A stretch of DNA of 64,000 nucleotides. Origin: Pseudomonas sessilinigenes. Lineage in GTDB: Bacteria; Pseudomonadota; Gammaproteobacteria; Pseudomonadales; Pseudomonadaceae. The DNA lies in assembly GCF_003850565.1 (NCBI RefSeq), contig NZ_CP027706.1, positions 620,001-684,000 of the forward strand, given 5' to 3'. The notes below the pieces were generated by a model that was not told the DNA's origin, did not search any database, and was given only the letters and a program-made list of their open reading frames with translations. This document shows, piece after piece, positions 39,054-49,095 of this stretch (positions are counted from its first letter, which is position 1; each line of letters starts with the position of its first letter). Position numbers and translations under genes: made by a program.

Positions 39054-39947
39054 CTACTGATCGATCCGCTCCAGCATCCAGCGCACGAAGTCGCGGACCT
39101 TGGGGACTTCCGCCGAATGCTCGGGGTAGGCCAGGTAGTAGGCATCCTGGCTGGGCATGGCGTATTCCCAGGCGATCACCAGCTTGCCCTCGGCCAGCTC
39201 TTCCTCCACCAGGAACCGTGGCAGCAGGGCCACGCCACAGCCGACCTGGGCGGCACGAATGCACATGTAGAAGGTCTCGAAGCGCGGGCCGTGATAGCTG
39301 TGCTCGGTCTGGTAGCCCTGTTGCTCGAACCACTCGTGCCAGCCCTGGGGGCGCGAGGCGTTCTGCAGCAGCACCAGGTCGGCCAGCTGCCGGGGATCGG
39401 TGAGAGGTTCGGCCGGCAGGCTGTCGGGGGCGCATACCGCCACCAGCTCCTCGCTGAACAGCTTCAGGCTCTCGGTACCGGGGCGCGCGCCCTGGCCGAA
39501 GTAGAACGCCAGGTCGCTGTGGCCCTGGAGCAATTCGTCGGGCTCCTGTTCGTTGCACAGGTCCAGGTGGATATGCGGATGGCGCAGGCGCCAGCCCTTG
39601 AGCCTTGGCACCAGCCAGCGCGCGCCGAAGGTGTAGGGCGTGGAGACCCGCAGCACTTCGGTCTCGCCGCCGTAGGAGCGCAGGTAGTGAGTGGACATTT
39701 CCACCTGGGTGAGGATCTTGCGCACTTCCACCAGGTACAGGTCGCCGGCCGGGGTCAGTTGCAGGCGCCGGCGTACGCGGCGGAACAGCAAGTGCTGGAG
39801 CAGTTCCTCCAACTGCGCCACCTGCTTGCTCACCGCGCTCTGGGTCAGGTTCAGTTCCTCGGCCGCGCGGGTGAAGCTCAGGTGCCGGGTCACGGCCTCG
39901 AAGCATTGCAGGGCCGTGATCGATGGCAGGTAGCGTTTGTTCAGCAT
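39054..39947 (-). CDS. LysR-type regulator divergent from amaB
   Basis: 297 residues. N-terminal winged helix-turn-helix (SITALQCFEAVTRHLSFTRAAEEL, about 8-66) and a LysR substrate-binding domain from about 92. Of the GcvA-like subgroup judged by the FTRAAEELNLTQSAVSKQV helix. It is divergent from the amaB-amaA genes with 170 bp between the starts, the position of the regulator next to these genes in P. putida, so control of lysine/pipecolate degradation is likely; the effector is unknown. Confidence 0.88.
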   Translation of the reverse strand: MLNKRYLPSITALQCFEAVTRHLSFTRAAEELNLTQSAVSKQVAQLEELLQHLLFRRVRRRLQLTPAGDLYLVEVRKILTQVEMSTHYLRSYGGETEVLRVSTPYTFGARWLVPRLKGWRLRHPHIHLDLCNEQEPDELLQGHSDLAFYFGQGARPGTESLKLFSEELVAVCAPDSLPAEPLTDPRQLADLVLLQNASRPQGWHEWFEQQGYQTEHSYHGPRFETFYMCIRAAQVGCGVALLPRFLVEEELAEGKLVIAWEYAMPSQDAYYLAYPEHSAEVPKVRDFVRWMLERIDQ

Positions 39948-40117
39948 GGCTTGTCCTTGTTCTTATCGGTGCCGGGGGCCGCTCCAGCATGAATAAACGG
40001 AATGATATCTCGCTTAAAGGTCGTTTGTTGGCAAGTCTGCGGCCAGCTACAACTACAGGTCTCGACGACCGCTACGGCGGTCCTGGTCTTTCGCTTGCCA
40101 TTTGTAAGGAGTCACCC

Positions 40118-41608
40118 ATGGTTGCCGCATTGCTTGATCGTCTGGGCGTGAACCCGGCCCTCTACCAGTCGGGCGCACACCCTGTGCATTCGCCCATCGA
40201 CGGCAGCCGGATCGCCGCGGTGAACTGGCAGGGTGCCGCCGAAGTGGAGCAGCAGGTCAGTCGCGCCGAGCATGCATTCGCCCTTTGGCGCAATGTCCCG
40301 GCCCCTCGTCGTGGCGAGCTGGTACGGCAATTCGGCGAGGTGCTGCGCGAGCACAAGGCCGACCTTGGCGAGCTGGTGTCCTGGGAGGCCGGCAAGATCA
40401 CCCAGGAAGGCCTGGGGGAAGTGCAGGAGATGATCGACATCTGCGACTTCGCCGTCGGCCTGTCGCGCCAGCTCTATGGCCTGACCATCGCCTCCGAGCG
40501 CCCTGGTCACCACATGCGCGAAACCTGGCATCCACTGGGGGTGGTGGGGGTGATCAGCGCCTTCAACTTCCCGGTGGCGGTCTGGTCCTGGAACACCGCC
40601 CTGGCCCTGGTCTGCGGTAACCCGGTGATCTGGAAGCCCTCGGAAAAGACTCCGCTGACCGCCCTGGCCTGCCATGCCCTGCTGGAGCGGGTGCTGAAGA
40701 ACTTCCAGGACGCCCCTGAGTACCTGAGCCAGGTGATCATCGGTGGCCGCGATGCGGGCGCCGCGTTGGTGGACGATCCCCGTGTGGCCCTGGTCAGCGC
40801 CACCGGCAGCACCCGCATGGGCCGTGAAGTGGCACCCAAGGTCGCCGCGCGCTTCGCCCGCAGCATTCTTGAATTGGGGGGCAACAACGCCATGATCCTC
40901 GGGCCCAGCGCCGACCTGGACATGGCCGTGCGCGCGATCCTGTTCAGCGCCGTCGGCACCGCCGGCCAGCGTTGCACCACCCTGCGCCGGCTGATCGCCC
41001 ATGAATCGGTGAAGGAGGAGATCGTCGCTCGCCTCAAGGCCGCCTATGCCAAGGTGCGCATTGGCCATCCGCTGCAAGGCAACCTGATCGGCCCGCTGAT
41101 CGACAAGCACAGCTTCGAAGCCATGCAGGACGCCCTGGAGCAGGCCCTGAGCGAGGGCGGCCGGGTGTTCGGCGGCCAGCGCCAGTTGCAGGACCAGTAC
41201 CCCAACGCCTACTACGTGTCGCCGGCGATCGTGGAAATGCCCGAGCAGAGCGACGTGGTATGCAGCGAGACCTTCGCCCCGATCCTCTATGTGATCGGCT
41301 ACCAGGACTTCGACGAGGCCCTGCGCCTGAACAACGCCGTGCCCCAGGGGCTGTCCTCGTGCATCTTCACCACCGATGTGCGTGAGGCCGAGCGGTTCAT
41401 GTCGGCGGTGGGCAGCGACTGCGGCATCGCCAACGTCAACATCGGCCCCAGCGGTGCGGAAATCGGTGGCGCCTTCGGTGGCGAGAAGGAAACCGGTGGC
41501 GGGCGCGAGTCCGGCTCCGACGCCTGGCGTGGCTACATGCGCCGCCAGACCAACACCGTCAACTACTCCCGCGAGTTGCCGCTGGCCCAGGGCATTACCT
41601 TCGACTGA
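40118..41608 (+). CDS. amaB: L-piperidine-6-carboxylate / aminoadipate-semialdehyde dehydrogenase
   Basis: 496-residue aldehyde dehydrogenase. Catalytic Cys286 in GQRCTTLRR and general-base Glu252 in LELGGNN, with FNFPVAVWSWN and KPSEKTPLTA of the cofactor site. The sequence is of the antiquitin/AmaB type that oxidises L-2-aminoadipate semialdehyde (in equilibrium with piperideine-6-carboxylate) to aminoadipate in the pipecolate branch of lysine breakdown. Start ATG 40118 follows TAAGGAG; a 65-codon in-frame extension overlaps the LysR promoter region and is rejected. amaA follows after 74 bp. Confidence 0.93.
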   Translation: MVAALLDRLGVNPALYQSGAHPVHSPIDGSRIAAVNWQGAAEVEQQVSRAEHAFALWRNVPAPRRGELVRQFGEVLREHKADLGELVSWEAGKITQEGLGEVQEMIDICDFAVGLSRQLYGLTIASERPGHHMRETWHPLGVVGVISAFNFPVAVWSWNTALALVCGNPVIWKPSEKTPLTALACHALLERVLKNFQDAPEYLSQVIIGGRDAGAALVDDPRVALVSATGSTRMGREVAPKVAARFARSILELGGNNAMILGPSADLDMAVRAILFSAVGTAGQRCTTLRRLIAHESVKEEIVARLKAAYAKVRIGHPLQGNLIGPLIDKHSFEAMQDALEQALSEGGRVFGGQRQLQDQYPNAYYVSPAIVEMPEQSDVVCSETFAPILYVIGYQDFDEALRLNNAVPQGLSSCIFTTDVREAERFMSAVGSDCGIANVNIGPSGAEIGGAFGGEKETGGGRESGSDAWRGYMRRQTNTVNYSRELPLAQGITFD

Positions 41609-41682
41609 GCCCCGCGTGGCACGCCTGCCAGCCGGGCGTGCCAGGGTCGGTTGGTCCATGTGGGTTGATTTCGGAGTTGGCG

Positions 41683-42966
41683 ATGGCACTACAAGAACAA
41701 TGTCTATGGGAACGATTGACTCCGCAACGGCCTGACCACGCACCGCTGCGGGGCGAACAGACGGCGGACGTCTGCATCATCGGCGCCGGCTTCACCGGTT
41801 TGTCGGCGGCGGTGCATCTGCTGGAGCAGGGCAAGCGGGTCTGCGTGGTGGAGGCCCAGCGTGTCGGGCAGGGGGGCTCGGGGCGTAACGTCGGCCTGGT
41901 GAATGCCGGCATGTGGATTCCACCGGACGAGATCGAGGCCGGTTTCGGCGAACAAGTCGGCAGCCAGCTCAATCGCATGCTTGGGGCGGCGCCGTCGCTG
42001 GTGTTCAGCCTGGTGGACAAGTTCCGCATCGATTGCCAGTTGCGCCGTGAGGGCACCCTGCACATGGCTCACAACGCCCGGGGCGAGGCCGACCTGCGCA
42101 GCCGCGAGCAGCAATGGAAGCGTCGGGGCGCTCCGGTGGAGTTGCTCACCGGGGCGGCCTGCGAAACCGCCACCGGGACCCGGAAGATCGCCGCGGCCCT
42201 GCTCGATCGCCGGGCCGGGACCATCAACCCCATGGCCTATGTCAGCGGCCTGGCCAAGGCCGCGGCCGACCTGGGCGGCCGGTTGTTCGACCACTCCCCG
42301 GTAACCCGCCTGGAACGCCAGGGCCAGCGCTGGTCGGTGCAGACCGACCAGGGTTCGGTGCTGGCCGAGCAAGTGGTGATCGCTTCCAACGCCTACACCG
42401 AGGGCGACTGGACCGAACTGCGGCGCAATTTCTTCCCTGGCTACTACTACCAGGTGGCCTCGGTGCCACTGACCGAGGCGGCTGCCCAGCAGATCCTGCC
42501 CGGTGGCCAGGGTTCCTGGGATACCCGCCAGGTGCTGAGCAGCATCCGCCGGGACGCCGAGGGCCGGTTGCTGCTGGGCAGCCTGGGCAACGGCAACCAG
42601 AAACCCTTGTGGTTCCTCAAGGCCTGGGCCGATCGGGTGCAGCAGCATTACTTCCCCTACCTCAAGCCCGTGGAGTGGGAGTGCACCTGGACCGGCTGCA
42701 TCGCCTTCACCCCCGACCACCTGATGCGCCTGTTCGAGCCGGCCCCGGGGTTGGTGGCCGTCACCGGTTACAACGGCCGTGGGGTGACCACCGGCACCGT
42801 AGTGGGCAAGGCCTTCGCTGACTACCTGTGTAACGGCGACCCACAGGCCCTGCCGATTCCCTTCGCGCCCATGCAACCCCTGGCAGGGGCGTCCTTGCGC
42901 AGTTGCCTGTACGAGGCCGGATTCTCCCTCTACCACGCCGGCCAATGCCTGCGCATCGTTATCTGA
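41683..42966 (+). CDS. amaA: FAD-dependent L-pipecolate oxidase
   Basis: 427-residue flavoprotein of the DAO family. Dinucleotide-binding VCIIGAGFTGLSAA (about 30-43), and a C-terminal FAD contact GYNGRGVTTGTVVGKAFA. In P. putida the corresponding enzyme oxidises L-pipecolate to piperideine-6-carboxylate, the substrate of the AmaB step encoded just upstream. CGGAG about seven bases before ATG 41683 decides the start over an upstream in-frame one. Confidence 0.9.
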   Translation: MALQEQCLWERLTPQRPDHAPLRGEQTADVCIIGAGFTGLSAAVHLLEQGKRVCVVEAQRVGQGGSGRNVGLVNAGMWIPPDEIEAGFGEQVGSQLNRMLGAAPSLVFSLVDKFRIDCQLRREGTLHMAHNARGEADLRSREQQWKRRGAPVELLTGAACETATGTRKIAAALLDRRAGTINPMAYVSGLAKAAADLGGRLFDHSPVTRLERQGQRWSVQTDQGSVLAEQVVIASNAYTEGDWTELRRNFFPGYYYQVASVPLTEAAAQQILPGGQGSWDTRQVLSSIRRDAEGRLLLGSLGNGNQKPLWFLKAWADRVQQHYFPYLKPVEWECTWTGCIAFTPDHLMRLFEPAPGLVAVTGYNGRGVTTGTVVGKAFADYLCNGDPQALPIPFAPMQPLAGASLRSCLYEAGFSLYHAGQCLRIVI

Positions 42967-43257
42967 ATGAGGAAATAGACAGCCGTTAACGACGCTTTTC
43001 GATGCAGCGACTAGCCTGTAGTGGTGCGGCTCGTAGCAGTTGCGCACCACGGGTGTGCAGTTCGGTGACGCGGGCTGTTACAAGAGGGTTGCACGTTGAA
43101 TTGTGTCGCGGTTGCAATGATGGCACTCATGGGTTGTACCCATTGAAATACAAGGTTTCACCTTCCGCGGTTTAGACGGTTGCACGCCCAATGAAAATGG
43201 GCTCGAAACAGTCGAAATAACAATAAGACAGCGACTTTTTGAAGAATAAAAAACCAC
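42967..43257. other. Gene-free region upstream of the amino-acid transporter operon
   Basis: About 290 bp without a credible reading frame. It contains three copies of GGTTGCA in the same orientation (43087-43093, 43110-43116, 43178-43184), 74 to 171 bp upstream of a sigma-54 promoter motif, where activator sites would be expected. The last about 60 bp are AT-rich. The repeats do not match the NtrC consensus well. Confidence 0.5.
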
Positions 43258-43273
43258 TGGCACGGCGCTTGCT
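43258..43273 (+). promoter_or_regulatory. sigma-54 promoter of the amino-acid ABC transporter operon
   Basis: TGGCACGGCGCTTGCT fits the RpoN consensus TGGCACG-N4-TTGCW at every specified position, with GG and GC 10 bp apart. It is 57 bp before the binding-protein ATG, giving a leader of about 45 nt. Implies activator-dependent, probably nitrogen- or amino-acid-responsive, transcription. Confidence 0.85.
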
Positions 43274-43329
43274 CTGAGCATTGATGTGAAGTCGCAGTGC
43301 CAACTAAAAAAACCTTGGAGCATCACCTC

Positions 43330-44466
43330 ATGTCCCAGACGTTTTACAAGAAAGGCTTTCTGGCCCTCGCAGTGGCAACTGCGCTGGGTGTTTCTGCGTT
43401 TGCTCAAGCCGACCTGAAGATCGGCGTAGCGGGTCCCATGACAGGCGCCAATGCGGCTTTCGGCGAGCAGTACATGAAGGGTGCACAGGCAGCGGCTGAC
43501 GAAATCAATGCCAAGGGCGGGGTCAACGGCGAGAAGATCGTCCTGGTCAAGGGCGACGACGCCTGCGAGCCGAAACAGGCGGTCGCAGTGGCCAACCGCC
43601 TGGTGGATCAGGACAAGGTGGCTGGCGTGGTCGGGCACTTCTGCTCCTCCTCGACCATCCCGGCTTCCGAGGTGTACAGCGATGCCGGGGTGATTGCCAT
43701 CACTCCCGGCTCCACCAACCCCCAGGTCACCGAGCGCGGCCTGTCGGCGATGTTCCGCATGTGCGGGCGTGACGACCAGCAAGGCGTGGTCGCCGGCGAC
43801 TACATCATCGATGTGCTCAAGGGCAAGAAGGTCGCGGTACTGCACGACAAGGACACCTACGGCCAGGGCCTGGCCGATGCGACCAAGGCGCAGTTGACCA
43901 AGCGCGGCGTGACCCCGGTGCTGTATGAGGGCCTGACTCGGGGCGAGAAGGACTTCAGTGCCGTGGTCACCAAGATCCGCGCCGCCGGTGCCGATGTGGT
44001 GTATTTCGGCGGCCTGCATCCCGAGGCCGGCCCGCTGGTGCGCCAACTGCGCGAGCAGGGCCTGAAGGATGTGAAGTTCATGTCCGACGACGGCATCGTC
44101 ACCGACGAGCTGGTGACCACCGCCGGTGGCCCGCAGTACGTCGATGGCGTGTACATGACCTTCGGCGCCGACCCACGCCTGCTGCCTGACAGCAAGGCCG
44201 TGGTGGACGCCTTCCGCAAGGCCGGTACCGAGCCCGAGGGCTACACCCTGTACGCCTACGCCTCGATCCAGGCCCTGGCCGCCGGCTTCAATGGCGCCAA
44301 GTCCAACAAGGGCGAGGACGCTGCCAAGTGGCTCAAGGCCAACCCGGTGAAAACCGTGATGGGCGAGAAGGCCTGGGACGCCAAGGGCGACCTGAAGATC
44401 TCCGACTACGTGGTCTATCAGTGGGACAAGGACGGCAAATACCACCAGCTGGAAAAACAGAAGTGA
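43330..44466 (+). CDS. Branched-chain-type amino-acid ABC transporter, periplasmic binding protein
   Basis: 378 residues. Signal peptide 1-24 (FALAVATALG-like core, cleavage near AQA/DLK), then a type I periplasmic-binding fold of the LivJ/BraC family: GPMTGANAAFGEQ, DDACEPKQAVAVANRLV, GHFCSSSTIPASEVY and FGGLHPEAG. Sequence differs clearly from P. aeruginosa BraC, so this is a paralogous system and the ligand may be another amino acid. First gene of the five-gene transporter; a stable hairpin separates it from the membrane components. Confidence 0.92.
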   Translation: MSQTFYKKGFLALAVATALGVSAFAQADLKIGVAGPMTGANAAFGEQYMKGAQAAADEINAKGGVNGEKIVLVKGDDACEPKQAVAVANRLVDQDKVAGVVGHFCSSSTIPASEVYSDAGVIAITPGSTNPQVTERGLSAMFRMCGRDDQQGVVAGDYIIDVLKGKKVAVLHDKDTYGQGLADATKAQLTKRGVTPVLYEGLTRGEKDFSAVVTKIRAAGADVVYFGGLHPEAGPLVRQLREQGLKDVKFMSDDGIVTDELVTTAGGPQYVDGVYMTFGADPRLLPDSKAVVDAFRKAGTEPEGYTLYAYASIQALAAGFNGAKSNKGEDAAKWLKANPVKTVMGEKAWDAKGDLKISDYVVYQWDKDGKYHQLEKQK

Positions 44467-44478
44467 CATGAGTCCGCG

Positions 44479-44509
44479 CGGACCGATACCGGCCCCTGGT
44501 ATCGGTCCG
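44479..44509 (+). other. Intercistronic stem-loop in the transporter operon
   Basis: Perfect 12-bp stem CGGACCGATACC (44479-44490) with GGTATCGGTCCG (44498-44509) and a 7-base loop, 12 bp after the binding-protein stop and with no T-run. Likely stabilises or partially attenuates the transcript so that the binding protein is made in excess. Confidence 0.7.
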
Positions 44510-44627
44510 TACTCGTGCAGTACTTGCCTTTTCTCGTAGAGCTGCACAACGGACGTGTTGCGCGGACCGGTGATCCCTGTCCGGCGTTGACGCCCTGTGC
44601 CGTCTCTCAAGTCCGTGAGATTGCGTT

Positions 44628-45542
<915 letters not shown>

Positions 45543-45544
45543 GT

Positions 45545-46840
45545 ATGTCTGCTGCCAATAAACCGATCGACATCAAGAAGAGCGTCATCGACGCCGTGCT
45601 CGCCGGGCTGATCTCGCTGATCGTGTTCGGCCCCATCGTGGGCGTGGTGCTCGATGGCTACAGTTTCAACCTGGAACCGACCCGGGTCGCCTGGCTGGTG
45701 GCCATCGTCATGGCCGGTCGCCTGGCCCTGAGCCTGTTCCTGCAGACCCCGAAGGGCTTGAAGATCCTCCAGGGTTTCGAAAGCACCGGCTCAGGCGTGC
45801 ATGTGCTGGCGCCGGACTACAAGTCGCGGCTGCGCTGGATCATCCCGGCGCTGATCGTGATCGCCATCGTCTTTCCGTTCTTCGCCAACAAGTACCTGCT
45901 GACCGTGGTCATCCTCGGGCTGATCTACGTGCTGCTGGGCCTGGGGCTGAACATCGTGGTGGGCCTGGCCGGGTTGCTGGACCTGGGTTATGTGGCGTTC
46001 TATGCCATTGGCGCCTATGGCCTGGCCCTGGGCTACCAGTACCTGGGCCTGGGCTTCTGGACCGTGCTGCCCCTGGCGGCGATCGCCGCGGCGCTGGCGG
46101 GATGCATATTGGGCTTCCCGGTGTTGCGCATGCACGGCGACTACCTGGCCATCGTGACCCTCGGGTTCGGCGAGATCATTCGCCTGGTGCTCAATAACTG
46201 GCTGTCCTTCACCGGCGGCCCCAACGGCATGCCGGTGCCCTCGCCGACATTCATGGGCCTGGAGTTCGGGCGCAAGGCCAAGGACGGCGGAGTGCCGTTC
46301 CATGAGTTCTTTGGCCTGGAATACAACCCCAACCTGAAGTTCCTGTTCATCTACATCGTGCTGTTCCTGGTGGTGCTGCTGGTGCTCTACATCAAGCACC
46401 GGCTGACCCGCATGCCGGTAGGCCGAGCCTGGGAGGCCCTGCGCGAAGACGAGATCGCCTGCCGCGCCATGGGGCTGAACCATGTACTGGTGAAACTCTC
46501 GGCCTTTACCCTCGGTGCCTCCACCGCGGGCCTGGCCGGGGTGTTCTTCGCCAGCTACCAGGGCTTCGTCAACCCGTCGTCCTTCACCTTCTTCGAGTCG
46601 GCACTGATCCTCGCCATTGTGGTACTGGGGGGCATGGGCTCCACCGTAGGCGTGGTGATCGCCGCGTTCGTACTGACCGTGGCGCCTGAACTGCTGCGCA
46701 GTTTCTCCGAGTACCGGGTGCTGCTGTTCGGCATCCTCATGGTGTTGATGATGATCTGGCGGCCGCGCGGCTTGATCCGCATCAGCCGTACCGGGGTGAC
46801 TCCGCGCAAAGGTGTTTTGACCCCAAGGAGCGCGCCATGA
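45545..46840 (+). CDS. livM: Branched-chain-type amino-acid ABC transporter permease LivM
   Basis: 431 residues, second permease subunit. An extended N-terminus (about 1-115, two membrane segments and a loop) precedes the conserved core from VVILGLIYVLLGLGLNIVVG, with the cytoplasmic loop RAWEALREDEIACRAMGLN. ATG 45545 is used; the same frame happens to stay open through livH but has no family match there. ATGA overlap with livG. Confidence 0.92.
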   Translation: MSAANKPIDIKKSVIDAVLAGLISLIVFGPIVGVVLDGYSFNLEPTRVAWLVAIVMAGRLALSLFLQTPKGLKILQGFESTGSGVHVLAPDYKSRLRWIIPALIVIAIVFPFFANKYLLTVVILGLIYVLLGLGLNIVVGLAGLLDLGYVAFYAIGAYGLALGYQYLGLGFWTVLPLAAIAAALAGCILGFPVLRMHGDYLAIVTLGFGEIIRLVLNNWLSFTGGPNGMPVPSPTFMGLEFGRKAKDGGVPFHEFFGLEYNPNLKFLFIYIVLFLVVLLVLYIKHRLTRMPVGRAWEALREDEIACRAMGLNHVLVKLSAFTLGASTAGLAGVFFASYQGFVNPSSFTFFESALILAIVVLGGMGSTVGVVIAAFVLTVAPELLRSFSEYRVLLFGILMVLMMIWRPRGLIRISRTGVTPRKGVLTPRSAP

Positions 46841-47709
46841 GCGAATACATTCTTTCGGTCGAGAACCTGATGATGCACTTCGGTGGCATCAAGGCCCTCA
46901 GCGACGTCAGCCTCAAGGTCAAGCGCAATTCGATCTTCGCCCTGATCGGCCCCAACGGTGCGGGCAAGACCACGGTGTTCAACTGCCTGACCGGTTTCTA
47001 CAAGGCTTCCGGCGGGCGTATCGAGCTCAATACCCGGGGCCAGCAGACCAACGTCATCAAGCTGTTGGGCGAGTCGTTCCGAGCCAGTGACTTCGTGTCG
47101 CCGAAAAGCTTTTCCAGCCGCCTCTACTACAAGATGTTCGGCGGTACCCACCTGGTGAACCGGGCCGGCCTGGCGCGGACTTTCCAGAACATTCGCCTGT
47201 TCAAGGAAATGTCGGTGGTGGAGAACCTGCTGGTGGCCCAGCACATGTGGGTCAACTGCAACCTGTTGGCGGGCATCCTCAATACCCGGGGCTACCGCAA
47301 GGCGGAAAGCGATGCCCTGGACCAGGCCTTCTACTGGCTGGAAGTGGTGGACCTGGTGGACTGCGCCAACCGCCTGGCTGGCGAGCTCTCCTATGGCCAG
47401 CAGCGCCGATTGGAGATCGCCCGGGCCATGTGTACCCGGCCGCAGATCATCTGCCTCGACGAGCCGGCTGCCGGCCTCAACCCGCAGGAGACTGAAGCCT
47501 TGAGTGCGATGATCCGGCTGCTGCGCGATGAGCACGACCTGACCGTGGTGCTGATCGAGCACGACATGGGCATGGTCATGAGCATTTCCGACCACATCGT
47601 GGTGCTGGATCACGGCAACGTGATCGCCGAAGGCGGGCCGGAGGCGATCCGCAACGATCCGAAGGTCATCGCTGCCTACCTGGGTGCCGACGAAGAGGAG
47701 CTGGCATGA
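46837..47709 (+). CDS. livG: Branched-chain-type amino-acid ABC transporter ATPase LivG
   Basis: 290 residues. Walker A GPNGAGKTT near 35-43, a LivG-type insertion (about 65-105), signature LSYGQQRRLEIARAM, Walker B ICLDEPAAGLNP and the switch His in LIEHDMGMVM. Pairs with LivF to power transport through LivHM. Overlaps both neighbours by four bases. Confidence 0.94.
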   Translation: MSEYILSVENLMMHFGGIKALSDVSLKVKRNSIFALIGPNGAGKTTVFNCLTGFYKASGGRIELNTRGQQTNVIKLLGESFRASDFVSPKSFSSRLYYKMFGGTHLVNRAGLARTFQNIRLFKEMSVVENLLVAQHMWVNCNLLAGILNTRGYRKAESDALDQAFYWLEVVDLVDCANRLAGELSYGQQRRLEIARAMCTRPQIICLDEPAAGLNPQETEALSAMIRLLRDEHDLTVVLIEHDMGMVMSISDHIVVLDHGNVIAEGGPEAIRNDPKVIAAYLGADEEELA

Positions 47710-48422
47710 CTCAACCTATCCTCGAACTCAAGGACCTGGACGTGTACTACGGGCCGATCCAGGCGCTGAAGAAAGTCTCGCTGCATATCGACGAAGGAGA
47801 AACCGTGAGCCTGATCGGCTCCAACGGCGCCGGCAAATCGACCCTCTTGATGTCGATCTTCGGCCAGCCTCGGGCCGAATCCGGGCAGATTCTGTACCGC
47901 GGCGTGGATATCACCCACAAGTCGTCCCACTACATCGCCTCCAACGGTATTGCCCAGTCTCCGGAAGGGCGCCGGGTGTTCCCCGACATGACCGTGGAGG
48001 AAAACCTGCTGATGGGCACCATCCCCATCGGCGACAAGTACGCGAGCGAGGACATGCAGCGCATGTTCGAGTTGTTCCCCAGGCTCAAGGAACGGCGCAA
48101 CCAGCGGGCCATGACCATGTCCGGCGGTGAGCAGCAGATGCTGGCCATCGCCCGGGCCTTGATGAGCCGGCCCAAGTTGCTGTTGCTGGATGAACCGAGC
48201 CTGGGCCTGGCGCCGATCGTGGTGAAGCAGATCTTCGCCACCCTGCGTGAGCTGGCGGCCAGCGGCATGACCATCTTCCTGGTGGAGCAGAATGCCAACC
48301 ATGCCCTCAAGCTGTCCGACCGAGCTTACGTGATGGTCAACGGCGAGATCCGCCTGAGCGGTAGCGGCAAGGAACTGCTGGTCAACGAGGAGGTGCGCAA
48401 CGCCTACCTGGGCGGTCACTGA
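47706..48422 (+). CDS. livF: Branched-chain-type amino-acid ABC transporter ATPase LivF
   Basis: 238 residues. Walker A GSNGAGKST near 36-44, signature MSGGEQQMLAIARAL, Walker B LLLLDEPSLGLAP and the switch His replaced in context as LVEQNANHAL, as is normal for LivF. Last gene of the operon, followed after seven bases by a strong terminator. Confidence 0.94.
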   Translation: MTQPILELKDLDVYYGPIQALKKVSLHIDEGETVSLIGSNGAGKSTLLMSIFGQPRAESGQILYRGVDITHKSSHYIASNGIAQSPEGRRVFPDMTVEENLLMGTIPIGDKYASEDMQRMFELFPRLKERRNQRAMTMSGGEQQMLAIARALMSRPKLLLLDEPSLGLAPIVVKQIFATLRELAASGMTIFLVEQNANHALKLSDRAYVMVNGEIRLSGSGKELLVNEEVRNAYLGGH

Positions 48423-48428
48423 TCCCAT

Positions 48429-49095
48429 TGTGGATAAAAAGGCCCCGCCGATTAGCACCGGCGGGGCCTTTTTTATCCACACCCGCAACTTCAGGTTCAT
48501 TTTGGGGCCTGGCCGCGCAATGGCTGCCGATTTGCGTCCGACAATTGTGGAAAACCTCTTGGGCAAGTTGCCAAAACGCCGCATGAAGAGGCTGCAAACA
48601 GTTGTTTTTTCACTGTTTTGACTTGTCCCCGTTTGTTGTGGAGCGGGCTGTGGGTAACGTGGGAGTAGCTGGCTGAAAGCCTTGAAACACGTGGCTTTCA
48701 AGGTGTTGGGTGTTTTTTGATCAGCTATTTTTGGCGATCTTGAGAACGACTTTGTCAACCTTTTTATTGTCGCAGCGAGGTGTCTAGGGTGCCTTGTATA
48801 AGCCTGTGGATAAGTCTGTGATTAAACTCTGGAAAGAACTCCCGGGACAGCGTCGTTGCTGGCCTCTGGCCTTCTGGAGTTTGACCGCTCGGTCATCTTT
48901 TCCGGTCGCGGCTGCATGGAGTGTTTGCCCAGGTCAAGCGAAAAACTTTGCATTTGTCGGCGCAGGCCTTGTGGATCGCGGCTTTGGGTATTTGGCAGTT
49001 GCCCCCAAAGACTGTGGACCGGCCTGTGGATAAGGTGCGTGCACTTGGCTGCAGGCCACGTGGGTAGCGGTTTTGCGGCTATTGGGCGTTTTTTG
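48429..49095. other. Gene-free region with a DnaA-box cluster
   Basis: About 760 bp between livF and the SDR gene without a credible reading frame. Exact DnaA boxes lie at 48429-48437, 48473-48481 (opposite strand), 48805-48813 and 49025-49033; one-mismatch boxes at 48546-48554 and 48649-48657. Two 75-bp segments (48645-48719 and 49021-49095) align without gaps at 49 of 75 positions, each starting with a DnaA-like box and ending GGGYGTTTTTTG. 48700-48775 is locally AT-rich. Origin-like or DnaA-titrating roles are possible but untested. Confidence 0.6.
48430..48480 (+). terminator. livF operon terminator
   Basis: Twenty-bp-class stem: GTGGATAAAAAGGCCCCGCCG (one arm, 48430-48450) pairs with the segment 48459-48480 with one bulged T; loop ATTAGCAC. 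Both outer arms contain a DnaA-box sequence (TGTGGATAA at 48429-48437 and TTATCCACA at 48473-48481). Confidence 0.9.

Noticed and set aside
40112..41743. 543-codon minus frame antisense to amaB
   Set aside because: Shadow of a gene with intact catalytic residues.
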